NCBI RefSeq assembly: GCF_041052385.1
Contig: NZ_CP163439.1
Location: 558,001-622,000 of the forward strand
DNA: 64,000 nucleotides
Origin: Streptomyces sp. R28
GTDB taxonomy: Bacteria > Actinomycetota > Actinomycetes > Streptomycetales > Streptomycetaceae
Reading direction: 5' to 3'
Made by a program: the position numbers and the translations under genes. The first letter of the stretch is position 1. Every line of letters begins with the position of its first letter. The notes under the pieces are model-generated. The model ran no database searches. It was given only the letters and a program-made list of their open reading frames with translations, and had not been told where the DNA came from. Below are positions 35,401-43,715 of the stretch, piece after piece.

Positions 35401-38400
35401 GTCGACGGTCCAGTACGAGCCGGTGGGCTTGCCGCCCTTGCCGCGGATGGCGAGGGTCTCCTCCAGGAGCTTGCCGCCGCTCGCGTCGAAGACGGTCCGC
35501 TCCAGGGGTTGGGTGCCCGGCCCGGTGTGGATCAGTGCGATCCGCCCGTCGTCGAGCCGCTCCGCGCGCAGGGCCATGGCGGGGTTGCCCGCCCTGTCGA
35601 GGACCTGGGGCACCCCGTCCGGAGCACCCGCCTCGAAGCGGAACACGCCCCGGTCGCCGACGAGTTGGACGTCCCTCAAGGCAAGCGTGCCCTCGGGGCC
35701 GTAGTGCCACTTCGTCGTGCCGGCGGCGTCGGTGAGGGTGAAGCCGCCGCGCACGTCGGTCGGGAGGCTCGGGTCGAGACGCGTGACGGTGAACGCGTCG
35801 TCGGCCACATGTGTGCCCACGAACTGGAAGGAGTCCGGGGACCAACCGCCCTGGGCCGTGCGGCCGGTGAGCCCGAGCTTGGTCCCGTCGAGCTCGGCGG
35901 GGCCGCCCCTGAGGAACACCTCCTGGTGGAGCAGCTCGCGATTCGGGCCGAAGCCCGTGGTCAGGTCCGTCGGTGTGTGCGTGACGGTGAAGCGGCTGCC
36001 GCCCGGGCCGCCGCGCGGGGTCGGCGTGACGGTGAAGTCGCCGAAGGCGCGGCTGCCGCCGCTCCGCAGGTCGTCCAGGCGCGTGGCCAGCGGCAGTCCC
36101 TGGTACTCCCGCATGACGGTGGCGGCGCCCTGCCGGATCCCCTCGTGGGCCTGCGCGGTCATGTGGCGGAGCTGGTCGTGGAGGAGTTCGGGCCTCAGCC
36201 CGGGGAACCTGTTCAGCGATTCGGTGGCGTCGCCCGCGAGCTGCCGCACCCGCAGCAGGTCCAGGTTCTGCAGGGCGTGGGAGTCGGGTGCGACACGCAG
36301 GAACTCCATGGCTCCGGAGATGGACGACATGTCCACCGCTGCCGCGTCCCCGGGCAGGACCCGGATGCCCGACGCCTCGTCGAGGGTGCGCGCGAAGAGT
36401 TCCGAGACGTCGGTGAGCCCCTCGTCCAGGAGGTCTTCCTCCGGGATGGAGCTGAGCGGGAAACGCTCGGCCAGCGGGTCGACCAGCCGGGTCGGCTGCG
36501 CGTTACGTGCGCCTTCCGTGAACCGCAGGAAGCCCGAGCCGTCACGGGCCGGCAGGTCGCGGAAGACGAGGGCCCCGCTCCGGTCGAAGTGGAAGCGGCT
36601 GCCGGTGATCGTGTCGGTGAGGGTGAAGCCACCGGGCAACCGCCCGGCGAGCGCGCCCTCCGTGGCGGTGACCCGCAGCGACCTGACGGAACTGTCAGGA
36701 CCGAGCAGATCGACCAGCACGACCCGGTCCTCGTTGAGGGTCGCCGAGATTCGCAGGCCGGAGGGGAGTCCCTCCCCGGTGAGCAGGGTCTCGCGGCCCA
36801 GGAAGGAGCCGTCCTGGGCGAGGGTCCACGTCCTGTTCCCGGTCGGGTCGGTAAGGGCGAACCTGCCGCCCGGGAGCTGTTCGACCGTGAAGTCCGCGCC
36901 GCGGACCGTTCCGTCCGCCGCCGGGGCGCGGTCGAGGAGTTCGAGGCGGAACGAGCCCGGTTCTGTGTCGGTGGACGGTACGCGCAGCACCCGTATCTCG
37001 AGGTCCGCGAGGTCGTCCGCGCCGGACAGCCGGATCCCGGGCGTCCGTTCCAGGAGCCCCGTCCAGTGCTCGTCCAGGATGCGCCAGACCGCCCGGTGGT
37101 CGACGTCGGGCAGGTCGGCCGGGCCGATCCTGGCGAGCCACTGGTCTCCGTGCTGTTGCACGGCGTCGGACAGCCGCAGGGCGGTGGATTCTTCCAGGCC
37201 GGGCAGGCGCAGATCGGCGCCGAGGGGCGGATCGGACAGCGGGCGCATGCCGCCCCACGCCTCGTCCAGGGTGCGCTCGAAGATCTGGGCGACGTCGTCC
37301 AGGCCCGAGGAACCGCCCAGGTCGTCGAGGCGGACGGGCGGGACGTCGGGTGCGCCCTCGGTGAAACGCAGGAATCCGGAGCCGTCGCGGCCCGGGACGT
37401 CGCGGAAGGCCAGGTTGACGTCGGCGTCGTAGTGGAAACGGCTGCCCGTGACGCTGTCGGTCAGGGTGAGGCCGCCCGGCAGACTGTCCTGAAGCGATCG
37501 GTCGATCGCGGACAACGGGAACGAATCGGTGACGCCGCGCGGACCGACCAGCCCGACGATCCTGGAGGTCACGCCGTCCGTCGTGGTCGTGGCCGTGGTC
37601 CTGACCCACAGCCCGGACGGCAGCCCCAGACCGTTGTCGACGAGCGCCGTCTCACGGGCGAGGAACTCGCCCCCGGCGCTGAACTCCCAGCGAGTGGTGC
37701 CGGCCGGGTCGGTGACGCGGAACGCTCCGCTGTCCAGGCGCTCCACCGTGAACCGCGGCTGCGCTCCCGCCCCGTGAGCGGTCGGGGCGGCCTGCGTGAC
37801 ATCCAGCCGGAACGTACCGGGCACACCGTCGGCGGCGGTCCCGGCGCCGATCCGGAACTCCAGCCCGGCCAGGTCGCCCACGCCGGACAGCGGCACGTCC
37901 TGGAACTGGGTCAGGCGGGTGAGGGGCAGGTCCGTGGGCAGCGCGACGTCCGCCGCACGCGCGACGGTCAGCGCGTCGGCACCGGGCAGCTCGATCCGCG
38001 GCAAGTCGGTCGCGGCACCGTCCAGGATGTTGTGCTCGGGGATGGAGTTCAGCGGGAACCGCTCGGACAGCGGCCCGCCGAAGTCGTCGAGGGCCGTCAG
38101 CGGGCCGACGTTCGTGTCCGGCACGGTCGTCGCGGCCGTGTCCAGCCGTATCGGCGGGGCGTCCGCCGGGAGGTCCACGAACTGGCCGGCGCGGTCGAAG
38201 AAGAACCGGTCGCCGTTCGCCAGGTCGGTCACCTCGAAGCCCGCGCCCGGCAGCCGCCCGGCCGCGTCGCCACCCGGCAGCCGTACGACGGAGAAGGCGC
38301 CGTCGCCCAGCCCCGGCGCGGCCACCCGGAGGGTTGGCACCATGTCACCGCCCGGCCCTCGGGTGACCGTCGTGATCAGCCGTGCGTCGGTCAGCGCCCC

Positions 38401-41400
38401 GCCGGTGTGGCCGGCCAGCCGCACTTCCTCGGACAGCAGTGTGCCGTCGAGGTCGAACCGGGCGGTCCAGGCCCCGTCCGGCGTCCCCACCTTCACACCG
38501 GTGACCACGCCGAGCGCGCCTCTGACCGGGTCGACCACCACACCGGTACCGGCCGGCGGCAATCCGTCCGGGCCGACGACCCGGGGCAGCGAGCCCATCT
38601 CGGGGGCGGCGTCGAAGCGCAGGAACACGTCCCCGCCCGGGACCCGCATGTCGACGAACTCCAGGGCGCGGTCGGCGGTGTACTGCAGGCGTACGTCCCC
38701 CAGCGCGTCGGTGAGCGTGGCGCCGCCTCCGGGACGCGGTGCGCTCTGCCACTCCGCGCGGACGGCGGTCTGCCCCAGGTCCGTCAGGCGCAGCTCGCTC
38801 ATGGGCTGCGGCGCGTCGAAGCGGTTCAGCCCCGGCAGAGTGTCGGCGGGCACGGGCTTGCCGTCCGGGCCGAACCTGGTGGTGATGCCGTCCGGGGTGG
38901 TGACTCGGTAGCCGCCGTCGACCATGTCCACCCTGGTACCGGGAACCACGGTCCCCGCGTCCGTCTTGACGACCCAGTTGAGCTTCTCCCCGGGCTCCAG
39001 CGTGATCCACTGACCGTTCGGTCGCCCCAGCTCGTCCGTCAGCCGCAGTTCACCGATGCGCAGTTCCAGGGGCCAGCTGCCGGAGTTCGCGCCCGCGGGG
39101 GTGCGCCACTCGACGAGGGCGGGTTTCACGTCGAAGTCCGCCTTGACCGTGTCCGCCAGACGGATGTTGCCGGCGGCCTCGTCGAGACCCCGGATGGTGC
39201 CGGCCGACAGCGCGTCACCGGTGCCGGAGGACGCTGCCGTCCTGGGGTACGGACCCTCCAGATAGCTCTTGGGAATGGTGCCCTTGATCAGCCATTCCTG
39301 ATCACGGGTGGTGTTGAGCAGCACACGGACATCCGAGGCGAGCTTGCCGGTCATGTCCTTGCCGCCCTGGCCGACGATATTGACGTCGTTGGACCTGAGG
39401 AACTTCAGGACGTCCTTGCGGCTGCTGTCGGCGGTGAGCGCGGAGTGGAAGTCGAGATGCTTCCCCATCGTCCACTCGATCTGGTCGCCGACGATTTTCT
39501 GCAGGTCGCGGGCCGGCAGGATCCCCACGTTCGGCAGCGTCCCGGACTTGATGTCCGTCCCCAGCTTGTAGGCGTCGAGGCTGAACTCGATGTCGCCGTA
39601 CGCCTTGTGACCGCCGGCGGCGGCGAAGGACGTGAACGGGCTGTTGCTCTTCCGGACCACGTTCTCGGAGCCCGCCACATGCTGGAAGGCCGTGGTCGTG
39701 CCCTCCGGATTGGCCGGGACCATGCCGAGGTCGGGGTCGAAGTGCGACTTGCGCAGGCCCTTGATGTCGGCGTCGAGGTGGTGGAAGTCGTCCTGCCGGA
39801 CGAGCTTGACGCCCCGCAACTCCTCGATGTCGACCCGGGACATGTAGAAGTCGTCCGATATGAGCTCCGGTTTGAGGTTCCCGGCGGGCGGAAGTCCGGC
39901 CCCGGAACCCCGGCCCGCGTTCTCCAGCACACCCCCCGGCACCCCGAGCGGTGTGTCGGGCGCGGACGGTACGAACTTCAGGGAGTCGACGGTCGGGTAG
40001 GGGCCGGTCAGATACTGCTTCGGAATGGCCCCCTGCACCAGCCAGGTATTGTCACGCCGCACCTGCAGCAGCGCCTTGACGTCCGAGGTCAGCTTGGTGG
40101 CGATTCCCTTGGCGACGCCGTTCTGGATGAGGAAGCTCTGGATTTCCTTGTTGCTGGTCGTATGGCTGAACGCCGTCGGGACGCTCAGCCGCCCGTCTCC
40201 CACCTTGAACCGGATCTCGGTCAGAATTTCCTGCTGCAGCTGGGTGTTGGAAATGATCCGCAGGTCCTTGACGCCTTCGACGCCGTTGTTGATGTCTCTG
40301 CTCAGGGCGACCAGATCCAGCCCGATCTCCTCGCCCCCGTAACTCTTGGCGATGCTGCCCGGCGGGGAGAACGCGGTGAACGGACTGTTCCCCTTGAATG
40401 CCTTGGCATTGGTCGTGGACACGGCCTGCAGCGGTGTGATGGTGCCGTCGAGTCTGGCCGGGACGAGACCGTCCACGGTCAGCTGCGACTTCATGCCGGA
40501 TTTGAGGTTCGACGCCGCGAAGTCCATGTCCTGCCGCACCAGCCAGTGGACCTGCGACACGGCCGGTACGTCCACCTGCACCGGATCGGCGCCATGGACC
40601 GTCGACGGGCCCGCCGGCGCCTCTGCGCGCACCGGGACGTCGACGCCTGCGGGCGCGCCGTCCGGGCCGAACCTGGTGACGATGCCGTCGGGGGTGGTGA
40701 CGGTGAAGTGGCCGTCGACCATCTCCACCCTGACGTTCGGGACGATCCCGGCGTCCGTTCTGAGTACGTAGTTGATCTGTTCTCCGGGCTCCATGGTGAT
40801 CCACCGCCCGGTGGGCTGCGCCAGGTCGTCCAGCAGCCGCAGTTCACCGACGGGCAGGTGCGCCGCCGGACCGTCCAGGCGGGCCATCATCACCGTGATG
40901 TCCTGGCGGACGGTGTTCAGGTTCGTGCCGAGCCGGTCGAACTCGAACCGGGCCTGGTTGAACTTCAACTCGGCCGCGCTCAGGTCGAGTTCGGCCTCGG
41001 CGCGGTGCAGCGGCGGCACCTCGGGCAGGTCGGCGACCTGGGAGAGCTTCTGGCCGGCCGTGTCGAGGTCGACGGCGGCGTTCTGCGCCCTGACCCAGGC
41101 CTGGAAACGGTCGGCGCCGGTCTTGCCGACGGCACCGCCGGTGATGATCTCGCGCAGGGTGAGCGGGGGGAACCCGGTCTGCGCGGTGACCGGCTTGGTG
41201 ACGAGGTCGGTCTTCAGCGGCCCCATCCCCAGCAACTCCCGTGCGCGGCCCATGTCGCCGGGGCTTTCCGGGAGCAGCCGGGCCAGCTCGTCGAGCTTGA
41301 AGCCGAGGCGCGTCGGCGAGTCCGGTCCGGTGAACTTCCCCGCCAGCGGGCCGGTGCCCACCTCGTCGGGGTCCATGACCCGGATCGTCACCTCGTCCTT

Positions 41401-43452
41401 CAGTCCGACCTGGACGTTCACCGGGTCGGTCTTGCCGACCCGCAGGATCACCCCGTCCTTGGTGATGTCCACGAGGTCGATCTCACCGTCGAGGACCTTG
41501 CCGAGCTGGGTGGCGGTCAGGCCGCCGAACTTGCCGTCGATGCTGAAGGGCGCCAGCTCCGCCAGCTCGTCCATGGGCTTCAGCAGGCCGGCCCCGGTGC
41601 GGTCCAGGCCCACGAAGGCGTCCAGGTCCCGCAGCCGGCCGGCCGCGCTCTGCGGCTGCTCCAGCAGGAGGGACCGGGGGCAGGTGCTGGTCCCGGCCAA
41701 CTCGTCGAGATCGTCCAGGGTGTTGAGGGCGTTGCGGAACTGCGGGGACAGCAGTCCACTGGCGTCCAGGTCCGCCACATCGATGCCGCCGTTGCGCAGC
41801 GGGGGGCCGAAGCGGGAGCCGAGAGCGTCCAGGTCGCTGACGGCGACCGGCTCCACGAGGTCGTCGAGGGTGCTGGAGAACCGGCCGGAGGGCATCCCGG
41901 GAACGCGGGACAGGGAACTGGCGCTCGTCGAGCGCGGCAACGCCGTCGGCGGGGGCATGAACTCGGTCAGTTCGCCGACCGCGTCGTCCCAGGCCGGGGT
42001 GCCGGGCACGACCAGCTTGCCGGATTCCCCGAACGGCCTCGTGGCGTCGGGGGTGAGCCCTCGGCCGGTCGTCGCGGCCAGGTCACCGGCGACGGAGCCC
42101 GCGCCCCTGCCGAGGGCGGCACCGACGGGGGGCTTCCTGAGCAGGCCGCGTTCGAGGATGCCGCTGCGGAAGGCACCCCGGAAGCCGAACCGGGCGAGCT
42201 CGGCGTAGCGCAGCGGCAGGAACGCCGCCAGCGCGAAGTCGAAGGCCCGGCCCACATTGGTGATCGCGTAGACGCCCAGCCGTCGGCCCATGCCGCCGCC
42301 GACGAACGCGGTGGCCATGAAGAAGTCGCGGCGCATCGCGAACCGGCCCCACCGCACCGCGCCCCTGGCCATGCCGCCGGCCGTCCGCATCGCACTCGCG
42401 AAGGTCCGGGGCGCGGCGGCGAGGAGGCCGGGCAGCCGGGACATGCCGGTGGCGAACATGCGGCCGCCGGCCTGGGACATCCTCAGCAGACTCTGGCCGG
42501 TCAGGGCGGCCAGCGTCCGGGGCGCCATCAGCAGCCTGCCGCCCCGCAGCATCATGCGGCCACCCGCGGAGAGGGCCCTGCCGGCGCCCCTCATGCCGAC
42601 ACTGGCGCCGGCCTTGAACATGCGCATCAGTCCGGCGACCGTGGTGAGGCCCTTGGTCGAAGGGAAGAGCATGCCGACGAAGGCGAGGGCGAGGGCGACG
42701 CCGCCGATCTTGCCCTGGCTGTAGTCCACCACCGCCTTGACGAAGAGGACCGCGCTCAGGCCGAACGCCAGCAGCCCCAGCGGGCCGCCGACGATGATCG
42801 CCGCGATCGCGACGATGATCGTGACGATCTCCAGCGCCTTCCAGAGCCCCTCGACGAACCTCTTCTTGAAGCTCTTCTTCGGCGGTGTGATGGGCGAGTA
42901 CACCAGGTCGGACGCCGTCCGCAGGACGCCCTCCAAGATCTTGGCCTCGCCGTTGATGAAGTCGACCTCGGCCCGGACGTCGTTCTTCGCGTCGATGAGT
43001 TCCCGGGGCAGCACGGGGGTCCTGTCCAGGATGCCCAACTCGATGCCCAACTTCTCCGCCCAGGACTGCGGGGCGTCTCCCGCTATGACACCCGCCGGGG
43101 GGATCACCACCGCGCCGCCTCGTTCCGCGGCGCTCTCGGCCCGGCCCTGGGCCTCCCGCAGGGCGTTCGCGTACCTGGCCGTGGCCGAGGCCGCCATGTC
43201 GAAGGAGCGGTGGACGTTCGCCGTGAACTTCTTGAGCGCCTGCTTCACGTACTTCTGCAGGGCGTCCGCCGTCTGCCCCTCGAAGCCGCCGTCCGACGCG
43301 GTGCGCAGCATGTCGTCGAGCCCGGCGTCGACATCGCCGGCCAGGTCCCGAAGCTGGCGGAACTCCCGGGTGATGTCGTCGATGACATCAGGATTCCCGG
43401 CGACAGGGTTTCCGTCGTATCCCACTTGATTCCAGTCGCCAGGGCTGGCCAC
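32410..43452 (-). CDS. giant WXG100-like/polymorphic-toxin-type protein with tandem ART-like domains
   Basis: Predicted length 3,680 residues, one of the longest genes for this kind of locus. The start is GTG at 43452, chosen because GGAGGAG (43456-43462) lies just upstream; GTG at 43500 is an alternative. N-terminal 1-120: helical WXG/LXG-like hairpin. Residues about 205-270: hydrophobic helices. Residues about 973-1140 and 1219-1400: two related domains with LVRQD, SPFT(A/S)F and a WLxxGxIP strand, resembling ADP-ribosyltransferases. They are flanked by two copies of an EPGExxNxVxxTDAG module near 880-950 and 1466-1500. Residues about 1570-2640: several beta-rich repeats. C-terminal half: YD-like strands and a Gly/Ala-rich helical end. 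Its 3' end overlaps the beta-helix/AAA+ gene by 4 bp. Host, function and secretion route are inferred only. Confidence 0.75.
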   Translation of the reverse strand: MASPGDWNQVGYDGNPVAGNPDVIDDITREFRQLRDLAGDVDAGLDDMLRTASDGGFEGQTADALQKYVKQALKKFTANVHRSFDMAASATARYANALREAQGRAESAAERGGAVVIPPAGVIAGDAPQSWAEKLGIELGILDRTPVLPRELIDAKNDVRAEVDFINGEAKILEGVLRTASDLVYSPITPPKKSFKKRFVEGLWKALEIVTIIVAIAAIIVGGPLGLLAFGLSAVLFVKAVVDYSQGKIGGVALALAFVGMLFPSTKGLTTVAGLMRMFKAGASVGMRGAGRALSAGGRMMLRGGRLLMAPRTLAALTGQSLLRMSQAGGRMFATGMSRLPGLLAAAPRTFASAMRTAGGMARGAVRWGRFAMRRDFFMATAFVGGGMGRRLGVYAITNVGRAFDFALAAFLPLRYAELARFGFRGAFRSGILERGLLRKPPVGAALGRGAGSVAGDLAATTGRGLTPDATRPFGESGKLVVPGTPAWDDAVGELTEFMPPPTALPRSTSASSLSRVPGMPSGRFSSTLDDLVEPVAVSDLDALGSRFGPPLRNGGIDVADLDASGLLSPQFRNALNTLDDLDELAGTSTCPRSLLLEQPQSAAGRLRDLDAFVGLDRTGAGLLKPMDELAELAPFSIDGKFGGLTATQLGKVLDGEIDLVDITKDGVILRVGKTDPVNVQVGLKDEVTIRVMDPDEVGTGPLAGKFTGPDSPTRLGFKLDELARLLPESPGDMGRARELLGMGPLKTDLVTKPVTAQTGFPPLTLREIITGGAVGKTGADRFQAWVRAQNAAVDLDTAGQKLSQVADLPEVPPLHRAEAELDLSAAELKFNQARFEFDRLGTNLNTVRQDITVMMARLDGPAAHLPVGELRLLDDLAQPTGRWITMEPGEQINYVLRTDAGIVPNVRVEMVDGHFTVTTPDGIVTRFGPDGAPAGVDVPVRAEAPAGPSTVHGADPVQVDVPAVSQVHWLVRQDMDFAASNLKSGMKSQLTVDGLVPARLDGTITPLQAVSTTNAKAFKGNSPFTAFSPPGSIAKSYGGEEIGLDLVALSRDINNGVEGVKDLRIISNTQLQQEILTEIRFKVGDGRLSVPTAFSHTTSNKEIQSFLIQNGVAKGIATKLTSDVKALLQVRRDNTWLVQGAIPKQYLTGPYPTVDSLKFVPSAPDTPLGVPGGVLENAGRGSGAGLPPAGNLKPELISDDFYMSRVDIEELRGVKLVRQDDFHHLDADIKGLRKSHFDPDLGMVPANPEGTTTAFQHVAGSENVVRKSNSPFTSFAAAGGHKAYGDIEFSLDAYKLGTDIKSGTLPNVGILPARDLQKIVGDQIEWTMGKHLDFHSALTADSSRKDVLKFLRSNDVNIVGQGGKDMTGKLASDVRVLLNTTRDQEWLIKGTIPKSYLEGPYPRTAASSGTGDALSAGTIRGLDEAAGNIRLADTVKADFDVKPALVEWRTPAGANSGSWPLELRIGELRLTDELGRPNGQWITLEPGEKLNWVVKTDAGTVVPGTRVDMVDGGYRVTTPDGITTRFGPDGKPVPADTLPGLNRFDAPQPMSELRLTDLGQTAVRAEWQSAPRPGGGATLTDALGDVRLQYTADRALEFVDMRVPGGDVFLRFDAAPEMGSLPRVVGPDGLPPAGTGVVVDPVRGALGVVTGVKVGTPDGAWTARFDLDGTLLSEEVRLAGHTGGALTDARLITTVTRGPGGDMVPTLRVAAPGLGDGAFSVVRLPGGDAAGRLPGAGFEVTDLANGDRFFFDRAGQFVDLPADAPPIRLDTAATTVPDTNVGPLTALDDFGGPLSERFPLNSIPEHNILDGAATDLPRIELPGADALTVARAADVALPTDLPLTRLTQFQDVPLSGVGDLAGLEFRIGAGTAADGVPGTFRLDVTQAAPTAHGAGAQPRFTVERLDSGAFRVTDPAGTTRWEFSAGGEFLARETALVDNGLGLPSGLWVRTTATTTTDGVTSRIVGLVGPRGVTDSFPLSAIDRSLQDSLPGGLTLTDSVTGSRFHYDADVNLAFRDVPGRDGSGFLRFTEGAPDVPPVRLDDLGGSSGLDDVAQIFERTLDEAWGGMRPLSDPPLGADLRLPGLEESTALRLSDAVQQHGDQWLARIGPADLPDVDHRAVWRILDEHWTGLLERTPGIRLSGADDLADLEIRVLRVPSTDTEPGSFRLELLDRAPAADGTVRGADFTVEQLPGGRFALTDPTGNRTWTLAQDGSFLGRETLLTGEGLPSGLRISATLNEDRVVLVDLLGPDSSVRSLRVTATEGALAGRLPGGFTLTDTITGSRFHFDRSGALVFRDLPARDGSGFLRFTEGARNAQPTRLVDPLAERFPLSSIPEEDLLDEGLTDVSELFARTLDEASGIRVLPGDAAAVDMSSISGAMEFLRVAPDSHALQNLDLLRVRQLAGDATESLNRFPGLRPELLHDQLRHMTAQAHEGIRQGAATVMREYQGLPLATRLDDLRSGGSRAFGDFTVTPTPRGGPGGSRFTVTHTPTDLTTGFGPNRELLHQEVFLRGGPAELDGTKLGLTGRTAQGGWSPDSFQFVGTHVADDAFTVTRLDPSLPTDVRGGFTLTDAAGTTKWHYGPEGTLALRDVQLVGDRGVFRFEAGAPDGVPQVLDRAGNPAMALRAERLDDGRIALIHTGPGTQPLERTVFDASGGKLLEETLAIRGKGGKPTGSYWTVDHVTGKGVRVNGDNTPFTSRFDTATLETSPTGQFKLTGKEPGKITLFEREVLKNGNTLHIARDRFGHARWTEFDDAGTRVRSGERIGDPDQRTYHDVPDGSWRLLNTADVRTYHKALDGGLVRAEKGADGHWTWQRFDKEGVEALSGTRHWSANHVAFKDTFLDPATGLETVAQRRGQTWPFDGLHGSRMYQEHSLLPGHAPAGTRVDPARYVGQGAPNAQIESLETLADGGSLLVKRFADQRPPAFMWKGAAGRNPFDGFFRDLFAGDSLNRVSHWTQTAPDGTTVTGVRLNPTGSNWVDVDQFGRVVRESRKLDDGSVIEIGRSADDATRWAQLPEYRKGAPYELHWRNTTTGETGTRHADGLGQWRDVFTDSEGAQRVRLRSEGAGTREYLFDAPTLQDLAHNERAGIWVEKNSLHHVTGRRDRVGDVFVESSGSPYRTSWTWKTYDSANPATVLDEGIRKQNRGSLYSRTWDDSFVDLDRLGNVVRERNATDTAASWVDAVRQSDGTYQWTKTAADGTVHSEGVRVYDDVAKGRWRDLIDDQVVRSRDGGRVREYAYEIVTPQPPAAPAAELTRGTTLRDLLDQSARHFEVPGTVRVDREAWKEYDLGKVFRERVKVDGDPVRYREVDKQWGQWREYQNGHLVEQRVFDGRVYKTDPFGRLSMSGPAVIPHYLAGVLPRVGGDVGLPGDRAWQLIGREFDYRGADIEAMGYLREVQDPWHGLFQGVRNGESVEMPMWQRELRNFLTSFSTGFVTDFTASLLITELTNNGNLKVEDVYKALLSGTVGGAFGGGLNVAYNHTRLGYLKTSMGARDWGAHPKQSMTGNTDDWVTDWAAFEKPTRWRSATYANTAGLATGALSGFVSGAISAAVFGVNGNQVQGLDALRAGAWSAAGSVFGGVSTGLARNAWHLTTGARVFHKGGLGDLGMSWAESVLSKYIAYHIALADSLNGNNLPSPGRAFPKPAATPAPPPPPRDPQPLADQPDAHFEGLELP

Positions 43453-43715
43453 GGGCTCCTCCAAGGTGTCCAGGACGAAAGGGGCGGCCGCTTTGCACAC
43501 GGATGACTCCCTGGTGACGTGTTCAAAGGGATCAGCAGTTCAATGAAGTGACGGAAACCACATACCTGCTGGTCAGTAAGGTTCCGGGCGAAATTCGTTT
43601 GAACCTTTCGGGTCCGTCTCTGCGTCTACAGGGCGGATACGACGACGCCGCTCGTTCGGCATCGCGAACGCCTGTGTCTCCTCGACCCGAACACCGGAAG
43701 AAAGGGCGGAAAGAC
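43453..43715. other. divergent intergenic region of the T7SS-like island
   Basis: A 263-bp gap between the giant gene and the coiled-coil gene, with lower GC than its surroundings. It must hold both divergent promoters. I see possible but not convincing promoter elements: a TTGAAC at 43599-43604 with TCTACA at 43625-43630 and an overlong spacer. No convincing operator is visible. Confidence 0.5.

Noticed and set aside
29729..35845. A 2,038-codon minus-strand frame joining the beta-helix/AAA+ gene to Arg/Pro-rich sequence
   Set aside because: The N-terminal 1,100 residues are an out-of-frame reading of the giant gene. The true start is the GTG at 32413 overlapping the giant stop.
34144..43506. 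A 3,120-codon open frame on the plus strand opposite the giant gene
   Set aside because: It is the antisense shadow that high-GC codon bias produces. The sequence is rich in Val, Gly, Arg, Glu, Asp with no recognisable domain and no ribosome binding site, whereas the minus strand has duplicated domains and a good start.
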